This document shows, one piece after another, positions 1 to 10,646 of a stretch of 64,000 bases of DNA; positions within the stretch are counted from its first letter, which is position 1; each line of letters begins with the position of its first letter. This stretch comes from Lumbricus terrestris (taxonomy: Eukaryota > Annelida > Clitellata > Crassiclitellata > Lumbricidae), in NCBI GenBank assembly GCA_949752735.1, contig OX457044.1:14927822-14991821 (forward strand), in the 5' to 3' direction. Below the pieces are notes generated by a model. The model did not search any database, was not told where the DNA came from, and worked only from the letters and a program-made list of their open reading frames with translations. A program made the position numbers and the translations under genes.

Positions 1-890
1 GGCTATAGGACCTACTGGTCATGCTTTCCTCCCTATAGTAGGATGTTTAGCATCTAAATGGTGCTTCTGCTTATTTGTTGGGTTTCATCTATTCGACAGA
101 CAAAAGGTCATTACAAATAAAACGCTTACGGTTCTCTATATTCATGCTGCAACTATTAAAAAATACGCTTCTATGAAAATTGGTCAATAGTTCTTCTTTT
201 CATATCACTTATTTCACTGGGCTGATTCGTTATGGGAGGCTACAAATTTCATAAACTTTATTTGGGTTCTTAATGAATGTTCCGAGAAGGGGTAGGGATT
301 TGTGGAGGGAAATTGCCAAATTTGTTTTGAATTTCAACACTGCAATGGTATCATATTGGACTGTCATTTTAACAAAGTTGCTCAAAATTTCAGTGCTGAT
401 ATTAAGACTTCCAAAGTATCCCCACCGATTGTTAATTTTTTTTAATTAACATATGCATGGTAAGCACAGCATTTTCAACTGGCATATATAAACAAATTGC
501 TCGTTGCTCATGGATATATACAGCCTGCAGGAAACACTGTAGAAGTATATATAATGATATTTATGAAATATTTCTGTTATGAAATATTTCTGAAACATTT
601 TGATGATATTGGCAGCTCGGCCCCCTCAACAAATTTCGAGGGACCGTACACCTGTCCCGCAAAGTCTCAGCCCATGTACAGACCTCACTAGCTGACAGCA
701 TAGGCTGCTTGATTCGTTATACTGAATGAACTGCATGTAGGCTCCATGAGTCCGTTCTAAAAGGCCTGCAGTGACGTCAGAAATACCCACCTCAAGTTAA
801 TGAGCCGTCTGCATACCTAAGTCAGCGGGCCAACTTAGGCTGTGTATTCAAAGAACGTTGACTCCTTCTTTTAAGTAGGCTTCACTGTTT
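1..890. other. AT-rich non-coding DNA, no gene seen
   Basis: No reading frame here resembles a known family, and no splice-bounded open segment or terminal repeat was found. The only open stretch (497-691) is short and low in information. Probably intergenic or intronic. Confidence 0.5.
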
Positions 891-892
891 CA

Positions 893-1012
893 CAAGCAGT
901 CAACATTAAAAAAACTCCGCCACTGGTTGTTCTCTGCCAATGCCAGTCCCAAGCCTGGATAAAGGAGGAGGCGACACTGATCATCTTTGAAATGGCAGTG
1001 TCGTTAAACATG
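893..1012 (-). repeat. Dispersed repeat, copy 1 (partner at 16255-16345, plus strand)
   Basis: On the minus strand this segment reads a GATCAGTGTCGCCTCCTCC block followed by CCAGGCTTGGGACTGGCA and CCAGTGGCGG. The same order of blocks is present on the plus strand at 16255-16345 with scattered substitutions. The family is not identified; it resembles the 3' portion of a retroelement. Confidence 0.6.
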
Positions 1013-1283
1013 TAACAAGCAAGTCAACAGTAAAGATGCGAACCGTATTGGCATGCCACCGCTTCACTTTACCTGCCAGTACCTGTGCAACCTGCGTGCA
1101 TGCATAGGTGTACGTCTTCCAATCACTGACATTGTAGTATGCAATCATCAAAGACCGGCATAGAATTGGATCGATGGTCTCACTCTCTCCATCCAAGTAG
1201 GCCTAACGCAGAGTAAGCTACTTCCGAACCAGATGACAATTCTGTTCTCCTCCCCCATACACGAAACACACGCATACACACCC

Positions 1284-1285
<2 letters not shown>

Positions 1286-1365
<80 letters not shown>
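1286..1365. repeat. (CA)n microsatellite
   Basis: About 40 uninterrupted CA dinucleotides, followed by a less pure CACA/CATACA tail to about 1400. Open frames through it on both strands are poly-dipeptide artefacts. Confidence 0.97.
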
Positions 1366-1369
<4 letters not shown>

Positions 1370-1399
1370 ACAAACACACGCATACACACACACACACAA

Positions 1400-2175
1400 A
1401 CAAACACGCAGGCACGTGCGAAGCGCACTGTACGCACTCCTACCCCTACTCTTTTCTACAGAAGACGACTGAAAAACTACTACTAATCAAATCATCATCT
1501 TAGATTAACCGATAGGACGCCGCTTAAGTCAACAACAAACGGACGACGCTGGTTCCCTGTCTAATTAGAAGCTCGTGCTAGCAATGACTGGCTTCCAGCT
1601 TCCTCTGATCAAAGTTACACATATTATCGCTAACGATGTAGTATAGGCCTCCGTCGCTTGCAGTCGGCAGCGTGTGTGTGTGCGCCCTCCCTACTTAGTG
1701 AATATTAGCTACGCTTTCGTTTTGTGGCTGTGTCCGGTCTTACGCAGCTAATCTGGGCTCTGTCTGTCTGGTCGGGGTGGGGGGGGTCGGTCGTTAGAGA
1801 CCGGAAATGGAGAGGAATGAGAAGAAAAGGGATCCAGCGTCTTTATGTCAACTCGTCGCTGACGCTAAAGCGCTAAATTAATAAGTCGGCGCAGAAATAT
1901 TATTATTACTGGGTGAAGGCGGAAACGAGGCTGTAGGTGGCCCGCCTTACATGTACGTTGTTGAGTTCGGTGAATGATGTGCTAGGACGGACATTGGAAT
2001 GGCGGACGGGCAGGCGGACGGGCAGACGGGCGGTGGTGGGTGCGACCGGGCGTGTAGTAAAGGGATCGCAAATTACACGTCTCTGCAACGCTCTACAGTA
2101 CTCATGAATCCTCGTCTAGGCAGCTTGGGCGAGAAACAATTGGCCAGCGTCCATCTGTAGACTATACTTGCACGG
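1400..2175. other. Non-coding stretch, no gene seen
   Basis: No supported coding sequence. It includes a G-rich run near 1776-1790 and short imperfect GCGGACGGGCAGGCGGACGGGCA-like repeats near 1995-2030. Confidence 0.4.
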
Positions 2176-2178
2176 TCT

Positions 2179-2330
2179 CTCTCTCTCTCTCTCTCTCTCT
2201 GTTTGCTTGTTTGCCTGTCTGTCTATCCGTCTGCCTGTATGTCTGTCTGTATGTCTGCCTGTCTGTCTGACATTCTTTGTCTGCCTCAGTCTCAGTCTTC
2301 CATCTCAGTCTGTCTCTCCGCTGGTGTCGC
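2179..2330. repeat. (CT)n and degenerate (CTGT)n microsatellite
   Basis: A CT dinucleotide run at about 2179-2201 grades into CTGT/CTGC tetranucleotides to about 2275, then degenerate CTCAGTCT units. Confidence 0.9.
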
Positions 2331-2559
2331 CCGGCTTTACGGACTAGTTAGATAAGTAAGACAAATAAATAAATTAAATTATTTCATTACTTCATTATTA
2401 AAAAATACACAAATTCACCCGTAGAATTTTCCAACAAAATAAGTAGGCGTAAAACTAGACAAAAAGTTTGAAAATGTGGGGTTGATTCGGACTTAATCAA
2501 TCGCTCTGTAAAGTAGGCCTATAGGACTTGAGTTCCAAGCGAAATTTATAATAATAAAC

Positions 2560-3303
2560 AGCTATACGGTACTATTTTAATAGCAGTTTTGTATCTCATA
2601 TCGTGGACCCCGTGTGTGGAATTCTTTACCTGTTTCTTTGACTAATGTGCCTACTGTAGGAATATTTTTAAAAGAATTTAAACAGCATCTAATTGGTTTG
2701 GAATGAAGACATTTTGACAGATATTGATTATACCTTTGAAGATATTTTGGTTGCTGCTTGCAGTGGCGGCGCCAGGATTTCAGTTTTGGGGGGCTAAGGC
2801 CTCGGGGCGAAAATTTTACATTTTCATCCGTCAAGATTTCTGACGACCTTTTTTTTAGTCATCGACCGAAATCTCATGAAAAGTTTCCATTTTCGCCGCC
2901 AAAATTTCTGACGACCTTTTTTTTAGTCGTCAGCCGAAAATCGTAGATTTTTCAATGTAAAAATTCGGATGGACCTTTTTTAGGGGGCTGAACCTCTTGT
3001 AGGGGGACTTAGCCCCCAGGCCCCCCTAGCGCCGCCACTGGCTGCTTGTTCATCGTTGCTACCTACATAAATTTAGTGAAATTTCAAATTGGGTTCCCTG
3101 GCAGTGGAGCATTGTTGCTCCTTTAGGGATGACCCTTTGACACCGAGAAGAAAGCTTGCGGGTAGACACTGTGTTTGTTTGTTTGTGTTTTTTTTAAAAT
3201 TTTGTTTATTTCTATAAAACTGCTTTAATCTATTGATGCTGTGATGCTCTGTTGATGTTGGTGTAACCAATAAAAAGTCTTGAGTTGAGTGAGTTGAGTT
3301 ATT
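2560..3303 (+). mobile_element. 3' end of a non-LTR retrotransposon (CR1/L2/Rex-like), interrupted by a MITE
   Basis: The plus strand at about 2600-2704 translates to RGPRVWNSLPVSLTNVP and then a lysine-rich F-K-E-F-K-Q-H-L ending, which is the conserved C-terminal tail of CR1/L2/Rex-type reverse transcriptases. A stop at 2703-2705 is followed by a 3' UTR, a CAATAAAAAG stretch at about 3271 and a degenerate GAGTT tandem tail to about 3303, as is usual for such LINEs. The 3' UTR is split by the 280-bp element at 2761-3040. Only the extreme 3' part is present, as expected from 5'-truncated insertion. Confidence 0.75.
2753..3048. mobile_element. hAT-type MITE (CAGTGGCGGCGCC ends), 280 bp, with 8-bp target duplication
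   Basis: The element at 2761-3040 begins CAGTGGCGGCGCCAGG and ends with CGCCGCCACTG, forming terminal inverted repeats. It is flanked by identical 8-bp direct repeats GCTGCTTG (2753-2760 and 3041-3048). An 8-bp duplication and CAG..CTG termini are the signature of hAT transposition. The interior has no coding capacity. A relative with the same ends is at 56869-57171. Confidence 0.92.
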
Positions 3304-3840
3304 GAAGCGAAAACAACACTGCTGTTATAATAATTATAGGCCCTATATATGCGTGAATACTTCCATTACGTAAATATGCAGCTCGTGTTGGCTCCCTTAT
3401 GTAGATTTTATTTAAAAGGCAAATGTTGTAATTGAACGATATCTTCATTTACTTAACTTACCTCTGAGTAGGCAGAAATGGTATGAAAGTGATATATGTA
3501 TTCAATCAACTCCCTCATCTCCATTTCTAAATAGCTGGTGTTGACATTTGTTAGTATGTTGTCACTGATAGTGAATATTAGCCTCAGGCGCACCATCATC
3601 AAGTCGTCTGTGGTCACACGCTGGACCATGCACCACCCGAGGGCTGATCCCTGGTCGCCAAGTTCCGTTTCAAGTCTCTTGCTACCCTCCCCCCCATACC
3701 CGGATGATCCTGACCCTCCTGTCAGTCATCACCAGAGCCCCGCCTAATGACCTGACACATTTCGAGGCCGAGAGGCGTCAACTTGTCACGTGGTCGCAGA
3801 GTCGATGTCGAGGAGCGATCGGTGATCGATCGATGTCGTG
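3304..3840. other. Non-coding stretch, no gene seen
   Basis: No coding match. Nothing beyond ordinary AT-rich DNA and a C-rich patch near 3690-3710. Confidence 0.4.
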
Positions 3841-3844
3841 CAAG

Positions 3845-3847
<3 letters not shown>

Positions 3848-3928
<81 letters not shown>

Positions 3929-3952
3929 CAGACAGACAGACAGACAGACAGA
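3848..3952. repeat. (GA)n and (CAGA)n compound microsatellite
   Basis: About 37 GA dinucleotides at 3848-3923, then CAGA tetranucleotides to about 3952, then degenerate GACAGAGACA units to about 4030. Long open frames on both strands here are repeat artefacts. Confidence 0.96.
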
Positions 3953-4039
3953 CGGAAAGACACAGACACAGAGACTGTCAGAGACAGAGGGAGACAAACA
4001 GACAGACAGAGACAGCGAAACAGAGACAGAGTAAGAAAT

Positions 4040-4924
4040 TCGATCTTCAGCTGGAATTGGAAGATGTCGCTCCAGATGGTGACTTCGACCAATCGCCGGA
4101 TGGAGCAGAGACAGCGGTGGAGTCACTGGTGGGAATCGGTTGCATGGGGAACGGGGTGTGAATGGAAGGGAGATCAGAATTGGATGGGGTAGGATGGGGT
4201 GGGAGACCGTGCACACACTGCACAGTGCAGTCAGTGGTGAAGAAGGTGTTGAAACAGGAGGACTGCAATCGGACGATAAATGAACGATGCATCAGATATT
4301 TTCACAACGAAATCCATTCATCTCCTGCGAGACATTGAAATTAGGGAGGTTCAGGGAGCAGCAGCCATCAAGCGACGTCTTTTGACATTGAAATTAATCG
4401 TCTGCATATACATTGTATAATAGTGGTGAAACTAGATATCTATCCAGAGAAGCAAAATGCACTCTGAGGTCATTGGTCTCAGGTTGGGGCATGGCCACTT
4501 TGACTGCCATCCTCAGTCCATTCCAGTGAAAAATCTCTTGTCAATAAACATCCTGGACGTCAGAGCGCACGGCCCTCCGCAACCCCTCCTCCGGCGATGT
4601 TTACATTTGAGATAATAATAATAATATAGAATCACTTCTGCAACTGTAATCTAATCTTAAAACTCAGTTACTTCTGTAGCTAATCAATTCAAATCCAAAG
4701 ACTTCTGAAACTATTCTAATCTAATCTAATCTGATGATCTTCTATACAAAGACCGTCATAACTCTTTGCAGGTCAATGATTGCTTAGAGAAAAATTGCAA
4801 TCGGAAATCATAACCTATAGTTGGAGAAGTATACTTTATTATGTCGACGAAATAAGTCAAATCATGGCACTCAGAAGCCAGGCTACGGTGGGTATCCGGT
4901 ATGCTGCAGTTGGAAAGAGAGATC
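4040..4924. other. Non-coding stretch, no gene seen
   Basis: No supported gene. A short (TAATC)n run lies at about 4716-4731. Confidence 0.4.
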
Positions 4925-6095
4925 TACAGGGTGCGCCAAAAAAAGACCCCCCACTAGGTTTTTTGCCAATATCTTGACCAAAAGTAAGAATTTCCAAATG
5001 AAATTTTACAGGCTTATAGACAATTCATATTTACACCTTATAGCCAGATTTCATCAAAATATTTCAAACACAACAAACGTTGCACCACTTTTAGTGAGGC
5101 CACCCACCGTTTTTTGACGATTCAAAAACGCCACGCAACAAAAAGTAACAAAAAACCAATCTAATTATTCTGGTCAATATCTTGGCCAAAAGTAAGAATA
5201 TCGAAATGAAATTTTGCAGGCTTAAAGGCAATTCATACCTGCACATGGTGGTCAGATTCCATCAAAATATTTCAAACAGAACATAAGTTATACCACTTTT
5301 ATTGAGGCCACCTCCCGTTTCTTGACGATTCAAAGACGTAACGCAGCAAAAAGTAGCAAAAACACGATTTTATTAAGTCTCATCTTAAATAATTGTTATC
5401 AAATAGCCTTGATATTGCCAGATGATCATTATTATTACTATTTAACAAGAAACAGGGTACCAGCGAAGCTGCACGTCACTGAGAAGTCACTTAGCAAGAT
5501 GACAATCAAATTGGTAGGCCTAAATAAGGAAACTGTCAGATTAATCAGGGGTCCATCAAGAACTTTGCAAAGAGACTCAAAAGGAGTTTTGTCACTGGTC
5601 GTGGGCACATTGAACACAAGTTGTGAAGCACTACAAAGTTCATTTGACAACAGTTATTTGAGATAAGACTTAATAAAATCGTGTTTTGTTACTTTTTTAT
5701 TGTGTTTCTTTTTGAACTGTCAAAATACGGTGGGTGGTCTCACTAAAAGTGGTATAACTTTTTCCTGTTCGAAATATTTTGATGAAATCTGACCACCATG
5801 TGCAGATATGAATTGTCTATAAGCCTGTAAAATTTCATTTCGATATTCTTACTTTTGGCCAAGATATTCTCAAAAAACCTATTTTTTTGCGCTTCGTTTT
5901 TGAATCGTCAAAAAACGGTGGGTGACCTCACTAAAAGTGATGTAACTTTTGTTCCGTTTGAAATATTTTGATGAAATCTGGCCATAATGTGTAAATATGA
6001 ATTGTCTTTAAACCTGTAAAATTTCATTTGGAAATTCTTACATTTGGTCAAAATATTTGCAAAAAACCTAGGGTGTCTTTTTGGCGCACCCTGTA
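4925..6095. mobile_element. Palindromic TA-flanked element (Tc1/mariner-type MITE candidate), 1167 bp
   Basis: The element at 4927-6093 starts CAGGGTGCGCCAAAAA and ends with the inverse GGCGCACCCTG, flanked by TA on both sides (4925-4926 and 6094-6095). Each arm contains two tandem copies of a ~210-bp module around a unique centre of ~270 bp, giving the layout A-A-centre-A'-A'. The TA duplication suggests the Tc1/mariner superfamily, but no transposase is present. Related copies lie at 21737-22132 and 24105-24882. The centre at 5500-5530 carries a 6-bp AGGCCT gain relative to the 24.5-kb copy. Confidence 0.8.
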
Positions 6096-6600
6096 TATGG
6101 TCTTAAGTTAGAACCGAAAGACATGAAGGATTCGACAGAGCAGAGGATACTGGGTAATTCAGAGGTAATTCCCACGAGTAAACAACTTAATGAGACAAAC
6201 TGGCTTCCTATTCAACATTATTTTGGTACAGTTGAAAGCATTTCTTTCGTGTCCTTTTTAAAGGATGACCCTATAGTATATTATTATGAGGTCATTTTGC
6301 ACCTGGATTTCCTCTTGACCTTCTCTTAGCGTTCTTCGACTCATGGACGTGTTATTGTTCTGCGCATGCGCATTGCTCCGGTCCACTCCATGTGTTTTGC
6401 CCATTTTGGTCCATCGCCTTCTTACCTTAATTTTTGCAGTCACTTGCGTTGAGTTATTAGCCTCGCCTTCTATATTCCAGAGACGATTTAAGGCTTTTTT
6501 GCCTGACTTCAGCCCCCCCTCAATGGGGTTAAGAGCGCTGCTAATTTTTAACCACGCTATATAAAGGTTTCATTGAATAACACTTAAGCTTGCAATTAAT
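6096..6600. other. Non-coding stretch, no gene seen
   Basis: No family could be recognised. The sequence CGCTATATAAA at about 6555 resembles the 3' ends of L2-type LINEs but is too short to call. Confidence 0.35.
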
Positions 6601-6609
6601 TAAACGGAC

Positions 6610-7034
6610 TGCATGCATTGAAAGAAAGAGGAGGAAAGACGCATACAAGCATTCGAGAACAAATGTCTTAAAAAGATATTAAGAGTCCCATGGACAAAAA
6701 AACTGACCAACGAACAGGTGTACTTCATAGCAGGAACAAAGCAAGAACTGTTGACCCACGTAAAAACAAGAAAGTTACGATACTTCGGACACGTGATGAG
6801 ACAGCAAAAGGAAAGCATAAAAAAAACAACCTGATGACGGGACTGATGGAGGGAGAAAGGGGAAGAGGAAGACCAAGAATGGCTTGGATAGACAACATCT
6901 TGAAGTGGACTGGACTTTCGGGGAGGAGGTTAATGAACATGGCAGGAGATAGACAACTGTGGAAAATGCTCATCCATTCGTGCAGCCAACCGTCGCAGAG
7001 CGACGATGGCGGAATGACATGACATGACATTATA
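6610..7034 (+). mobile_element. 3' fragment of an RTE-like non-LTR retrotransposon (decayed)
   Basis: The plus strand encodes a C-terminal retrotransposon tail: KLRYFGHVMRQ in one frame, then after a frameshift in an A-run near 6820 the motif MTGLMEGERGRGRPRMAWID, an NILKWTGLSG segment and a QPSQSDDGGMT ending. This RGRGRP-W-D-WTG tail is typical of RTE-type and related LINE ORF2 C-termini. The stop codon is followed almost at once by a short GACAT tandem tail (about 7015-7031), consistent with the very short 3' UTR of RTE elements. An in-frame stop at about 6615 also marks decay. Confidence 0.75.
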
Positions 7035-7199
7035 AATTACTTGCTTACTTGCGATCAATCAACAACAATGCTTTGACGTAAGCTCGTATTTTAGCTAACG
7101 ACGCCAGTCTGGGCTATTTCTGTTCCGATGACGTCATATTTTACCGAATATTGCGTTGCTTGGAGACGCGAGATTCATTTTGGGAAATCGATTTTCAGA

Positions 7200-8960
7200 G
7201 ATCAGTCGTATTGGCGATTAGAAAAGAAAATTTAGTATAGACCTATACGAAGGTAGGCCCATTTAGTGATAAATAACTTTAGGTTGAGAGAGATTGCATG
7301 TTTACATTTCTTATAATAGAATAAAAAAATCTATTTTCCATTGTAGTGTCGGTCAGGGGCTTCTATCCCTATACATGGCGGGCGCAGCTTGCGCCCAGTG
7401 AAAAATAGGGGGGGAATCATAAGGCAGCCAAAATTCACGTCGGTTGGGGGGGAAGGTCGGACATGGAGGGCAGCGTTCAATCTAGGCATCACTAGGAGGA
7501 AGATCCCCCAGAAAATACTTCCCCTCCATATAAATTTGGACAAAATGGTAGGCCTAAAAGTTTTTATCAAAATGTATACACTTTATACACTTTGAGTTTT
7601 TAGTTAAGCTAATGTCTGCATTTATGAATTACACGAACAGCTATAATATACCATAATAAAAATTTAATATTACATGATTATAATTATGTTTTTACTATTT
7701 TACAAAATAATACAATCACATCATAATTGAAAAAATAATGTTAATACAAATAGGCCTACTATTTTGCACAACTAAATGGCTTCTCTCCAATGTTATCTTT
7801 CAAATTTCAGACAGTCAGATTTGGCCCTTGAACACTTAGTAAAGCAACATCATTATTACGTTGGCTTACGATGTAGGACCAACATTGTATTTTATTGTAT
7901 TGCATTGTGCTTTAAAAATTTATGTAACACCTCTCGAGTGCACACAGATCAGAGGCGCAAAACATACATGTATGGCTGCCCAATTTTGGCAGCAATTCCT
8001 CCACTGAAATAGTAGAGTAATTTTGCTAAGAGGACATTTTAAAATGCTGATATTGCAATGCGGAAATCGCAAAAATGTCTTATGGGGAGTGGCACATTCC
8101 CTCCCCATACCAGGTCCCTTCTCGGCGCTACACATGCTTCGGCGATCGTCTGCTGGATGCTCGTTTGTCCCCCTCCAAACAAACCTTCAATCCCACACTA
8201 GAAGGGGCATGCGCTAGATAACATTATATTGCATACATAGAAAAAGGCCGGTTCAGAACAGGGGGGGAAGAAGATGGATTGCGCCCGGTTGCTTAGGGGG
8301 GATAGAAGCCCCTGGTGTCGGTCCATTCAATACAGATTTCTATCTATATAGTAATCCCAAATTTATTTATCTAAGGCAGTCTCGCATTCATTTATCTCAT
8401 TGTTTTATTGAATAATGTTTGGTTCAGTGAGTCTGTTTACAACTGAGATCATAAGATTAAAATTTTATTTTCCATTGTAGGTTCGTGCTGTCGAAAACCG
8501 TTTTCTATCTAAGGTAGGCTAATCCCAAATTTATTCATCTCACATTTTTTGCATTAGACTTTTGGCTAAGAGAGACTGCTTAAGACTGGTTAAGATTCTA
8601 TTTTCCGTTGTAGATCCTGGCTATTAGACACGGATTTCTATCTTAAGGCAATCCCAAATTCATTTATCTCGCATTTTGTAGGCTACTTAAATAATTTGTG
8701 GTTGAAAGAGTACCTTGTGAACATAAGATTAAAACTCTATTTTCCATTGTAGATACAGACTACAGGCAATTAAATACAGATTTCTATCAAAGGTAATCAC
8801 AAATTTATTTATCTCACATTTTGCGTTTAATGATATTCGGTAGAGGGAGACTGTCTACATTTGTGATATAGGATAAAAAATTATTTTTCGTTGTAGATTC
8901 GGACTTTTGAATACAGATTTATATCTAAGGTAATACCAAATTTATTTATCTCACGAAGAT
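7200..8960. repeat. Degenerate ~140-bp tandem array, about 5 copies, interrupted by a hAT-type element
   Basis: The phrase TATTTTCCATTGTAG and a following ACAGATTTCTATCT...CCCAAATTTATTTATCTCAC block recur at about 7331, 8469, 8603, 8741 and 8885, spaced 134-144 bp. The first copy is split by the insertion at 7354-8314, which restores the spacing when ignored. Copies differ by substitutions and small indels, so the array is old. No coding capacity. Confidence 0.8.
7346..8322. mobile_element. hAT-type non-autonomous element, 961 bp, with 8-bp target duplication
   Basis: Element 7354-8314 begins CAGGGGCTTCTATCCC and ends with the inverse GGGATAGAAGCCCCTG. Perfect 8-bp direct repeats GTGTCGGT flank it (7346-7353, 8315-8322). 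No transposase is recognisable inside, so it is non-autonomous. It interrupts one unit of the ~140-bp tandem array. Confidence 0.93.
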
Positions 8961-9049
8961 TATATCAAAAAGAGAATAGATCAATGTTGGCACCTTGTAT
9001 AAAAAGGTCAATTATAATTATTTATTGCACAAACGACGCTGGTGCCCAG

Positions 9050-9504
9050 GGGCGGATCCAGGGCTGGCCAATCCGGCCATGGCCCCCATTTTAGAAAATT
9101 CTTTCTTTCTCACCAGTCATTATGGCGTGAGAAGTGGACGTGCCCCTCCCCCATCAGTTCAGTGCTGCTTTTAAGGAATTTTTAGAAGTGCACAATCCCT
9201 TCTTTCCTGTTCCATTCTTCATGGTAAATTACTTCAAATCGGAGGACAGTGACCTTTTTACTAGTTTTAACGGTACAGAAGTGTTTCTACAACTGCACAA
9301 ATCGATTTTAAAACTCCACGTTTTTTGTACAACTGCACGTTAAAAAAAGCCCTGCATCAGTTCGGCAGACCTTACAAAAGTACAAAAGTAGTCTATGATG
9401 GTTAAAATTTTTTTAAAAGGTCATCAACTTTTTTGATGGGGAAAATGGTATGGTTTTTCTGGGAAATGCCCCCCCCCTTCGAAACGTTCTCGATCCGTCA
9501 CTGG
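9050..9504. mobile_element. Probable hAT-type MITE (CAGGGGCGGATCC ends)
   Basis: Left end CAGGGGCGGATCCAGG and right end CTCGATCCGTCACTG form an imperfect inverted pair, similar to other CAG..CTG elements in this window. No clean 8-bp duplication was found, so the exact limits are uncertain. The interior (9160-9345) matches 22560-22745 in inverse orientation. Confidence 0.5.
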
Positions 9505-9661
9505 TGTCAGGTCGAAAGCGCCTCTAAGGAGTTTCTCTTTAAATGGCGCTATATAAAATCAATTGCAATGCGTACCATCATACCATTGACAATAATTACA
9601 GCCTATGCCCTATACTGATGACGTAAATTTGCTGAAAACGTCATCTTTGAATTTTGATCCT

Positions 9662-10494
9662 GTAAGTAAGTAAGTATATTCTTTAATGCAACCAGTTGCA
9701 AAACAGCACTCTGGTGAACAAGTATCACATATAAAAACTTCACATACGACATCAAAAAAGACTATTGACAAAACAAAGTAACTAGTATGTAAAAAGCATT
9801 CTAGTTACAAATGTTTTCCTCATCTGATTATCTGTTCTTGGTAACACCCGGTCATGGTGTCTGGGGCGTAAATTATGACCCGCTTGCTTCGCTGGGGGGA
9901 GCAACTCATGGAGGACATGACCTGGGCGTGTCAGAACCGCTGAAAACAAACGGGTATCAGCATGACGACACAGATCTTCAAAAGTTGGATTATCACCAGG
10001 AAGATAATGCTGTCGAATGAGTCTGTTTATCATGGCTTGAAGCCTACCCTTTTCTTGTTGTCCAGCATATCCCCACCATGCAGGAGCTGCATAAAGCAGA
10101 CGTGACAACGTATAGTAGCTCGTACCACATCGTATAGCTTGCGGCCAGCTAGACCATGAGCAGCAAGTGCACGGAAGGCATAAAGGGACTGCCTGGCCCT
10201 ACAACATATCTTGTCAATGTGAATATTGAAACTAAGATTATTAGACAATATTACACCAAGAACTTTCAAGCTGCTAACCCTGGTTAAGCCTGGAGTTTCT
10301 ATTGGGTCGGACCCACCCCCTGCACGCCACCCAGATCCTCTGACAATCATTTCATACGTCTTATTAGAGTTTATCTTCAGGTTACATGTAACCGACCATT
10401 GCGTAACATGATCCAGTTCAGCTGGGATGGTAGCACTATTTGATGATGGAATCAACAGGTAAGTATCATCCGCGTATTTTTGTATCCTGTTTCC
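9662..10494 (-). mobile_element. 3' half of a CR1-like non-LTR retrotransposon (host element of a nest)
   Basis: Minus-strand frames encode the end of a reverse transcriptase. The catalytic KYADDTYLLIPSSN lies at about 10440-10480, then NLKINSNKT, LGVILSNNLSFN and, after one frameshift near 10080, SRLLYAAPAWWGYAG and IRQHYLPGDNP. The 3' end carries a short (TTAC)n tail at about 9662-9678. The upstream half of the same protein is at 14621-15045, so the element was split by the LINE at 10500-14620. The clade is inferred from motif style only. Confidence 0.82.
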
Positions 10495-10646
10495 TGAATC
10501 GTAATCGTAATCGTAATCTCGAAACTTCTACAGCGCCCACAAAAGCCAAGTCGCGGGAACCAGCTTATTCACAGGCGCTCAATCAAAACAAAATCGATAG
10601 GCAGCGGGTCAAGTCCGGAGAGTCAGGCAGGCAGATAGATGGACGG

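Noticed and set aside
1148..1472. Cys-Val and His-Thr repeat frames
   Set aside because: Artefacts of the CA dinucleotide microsatellite.
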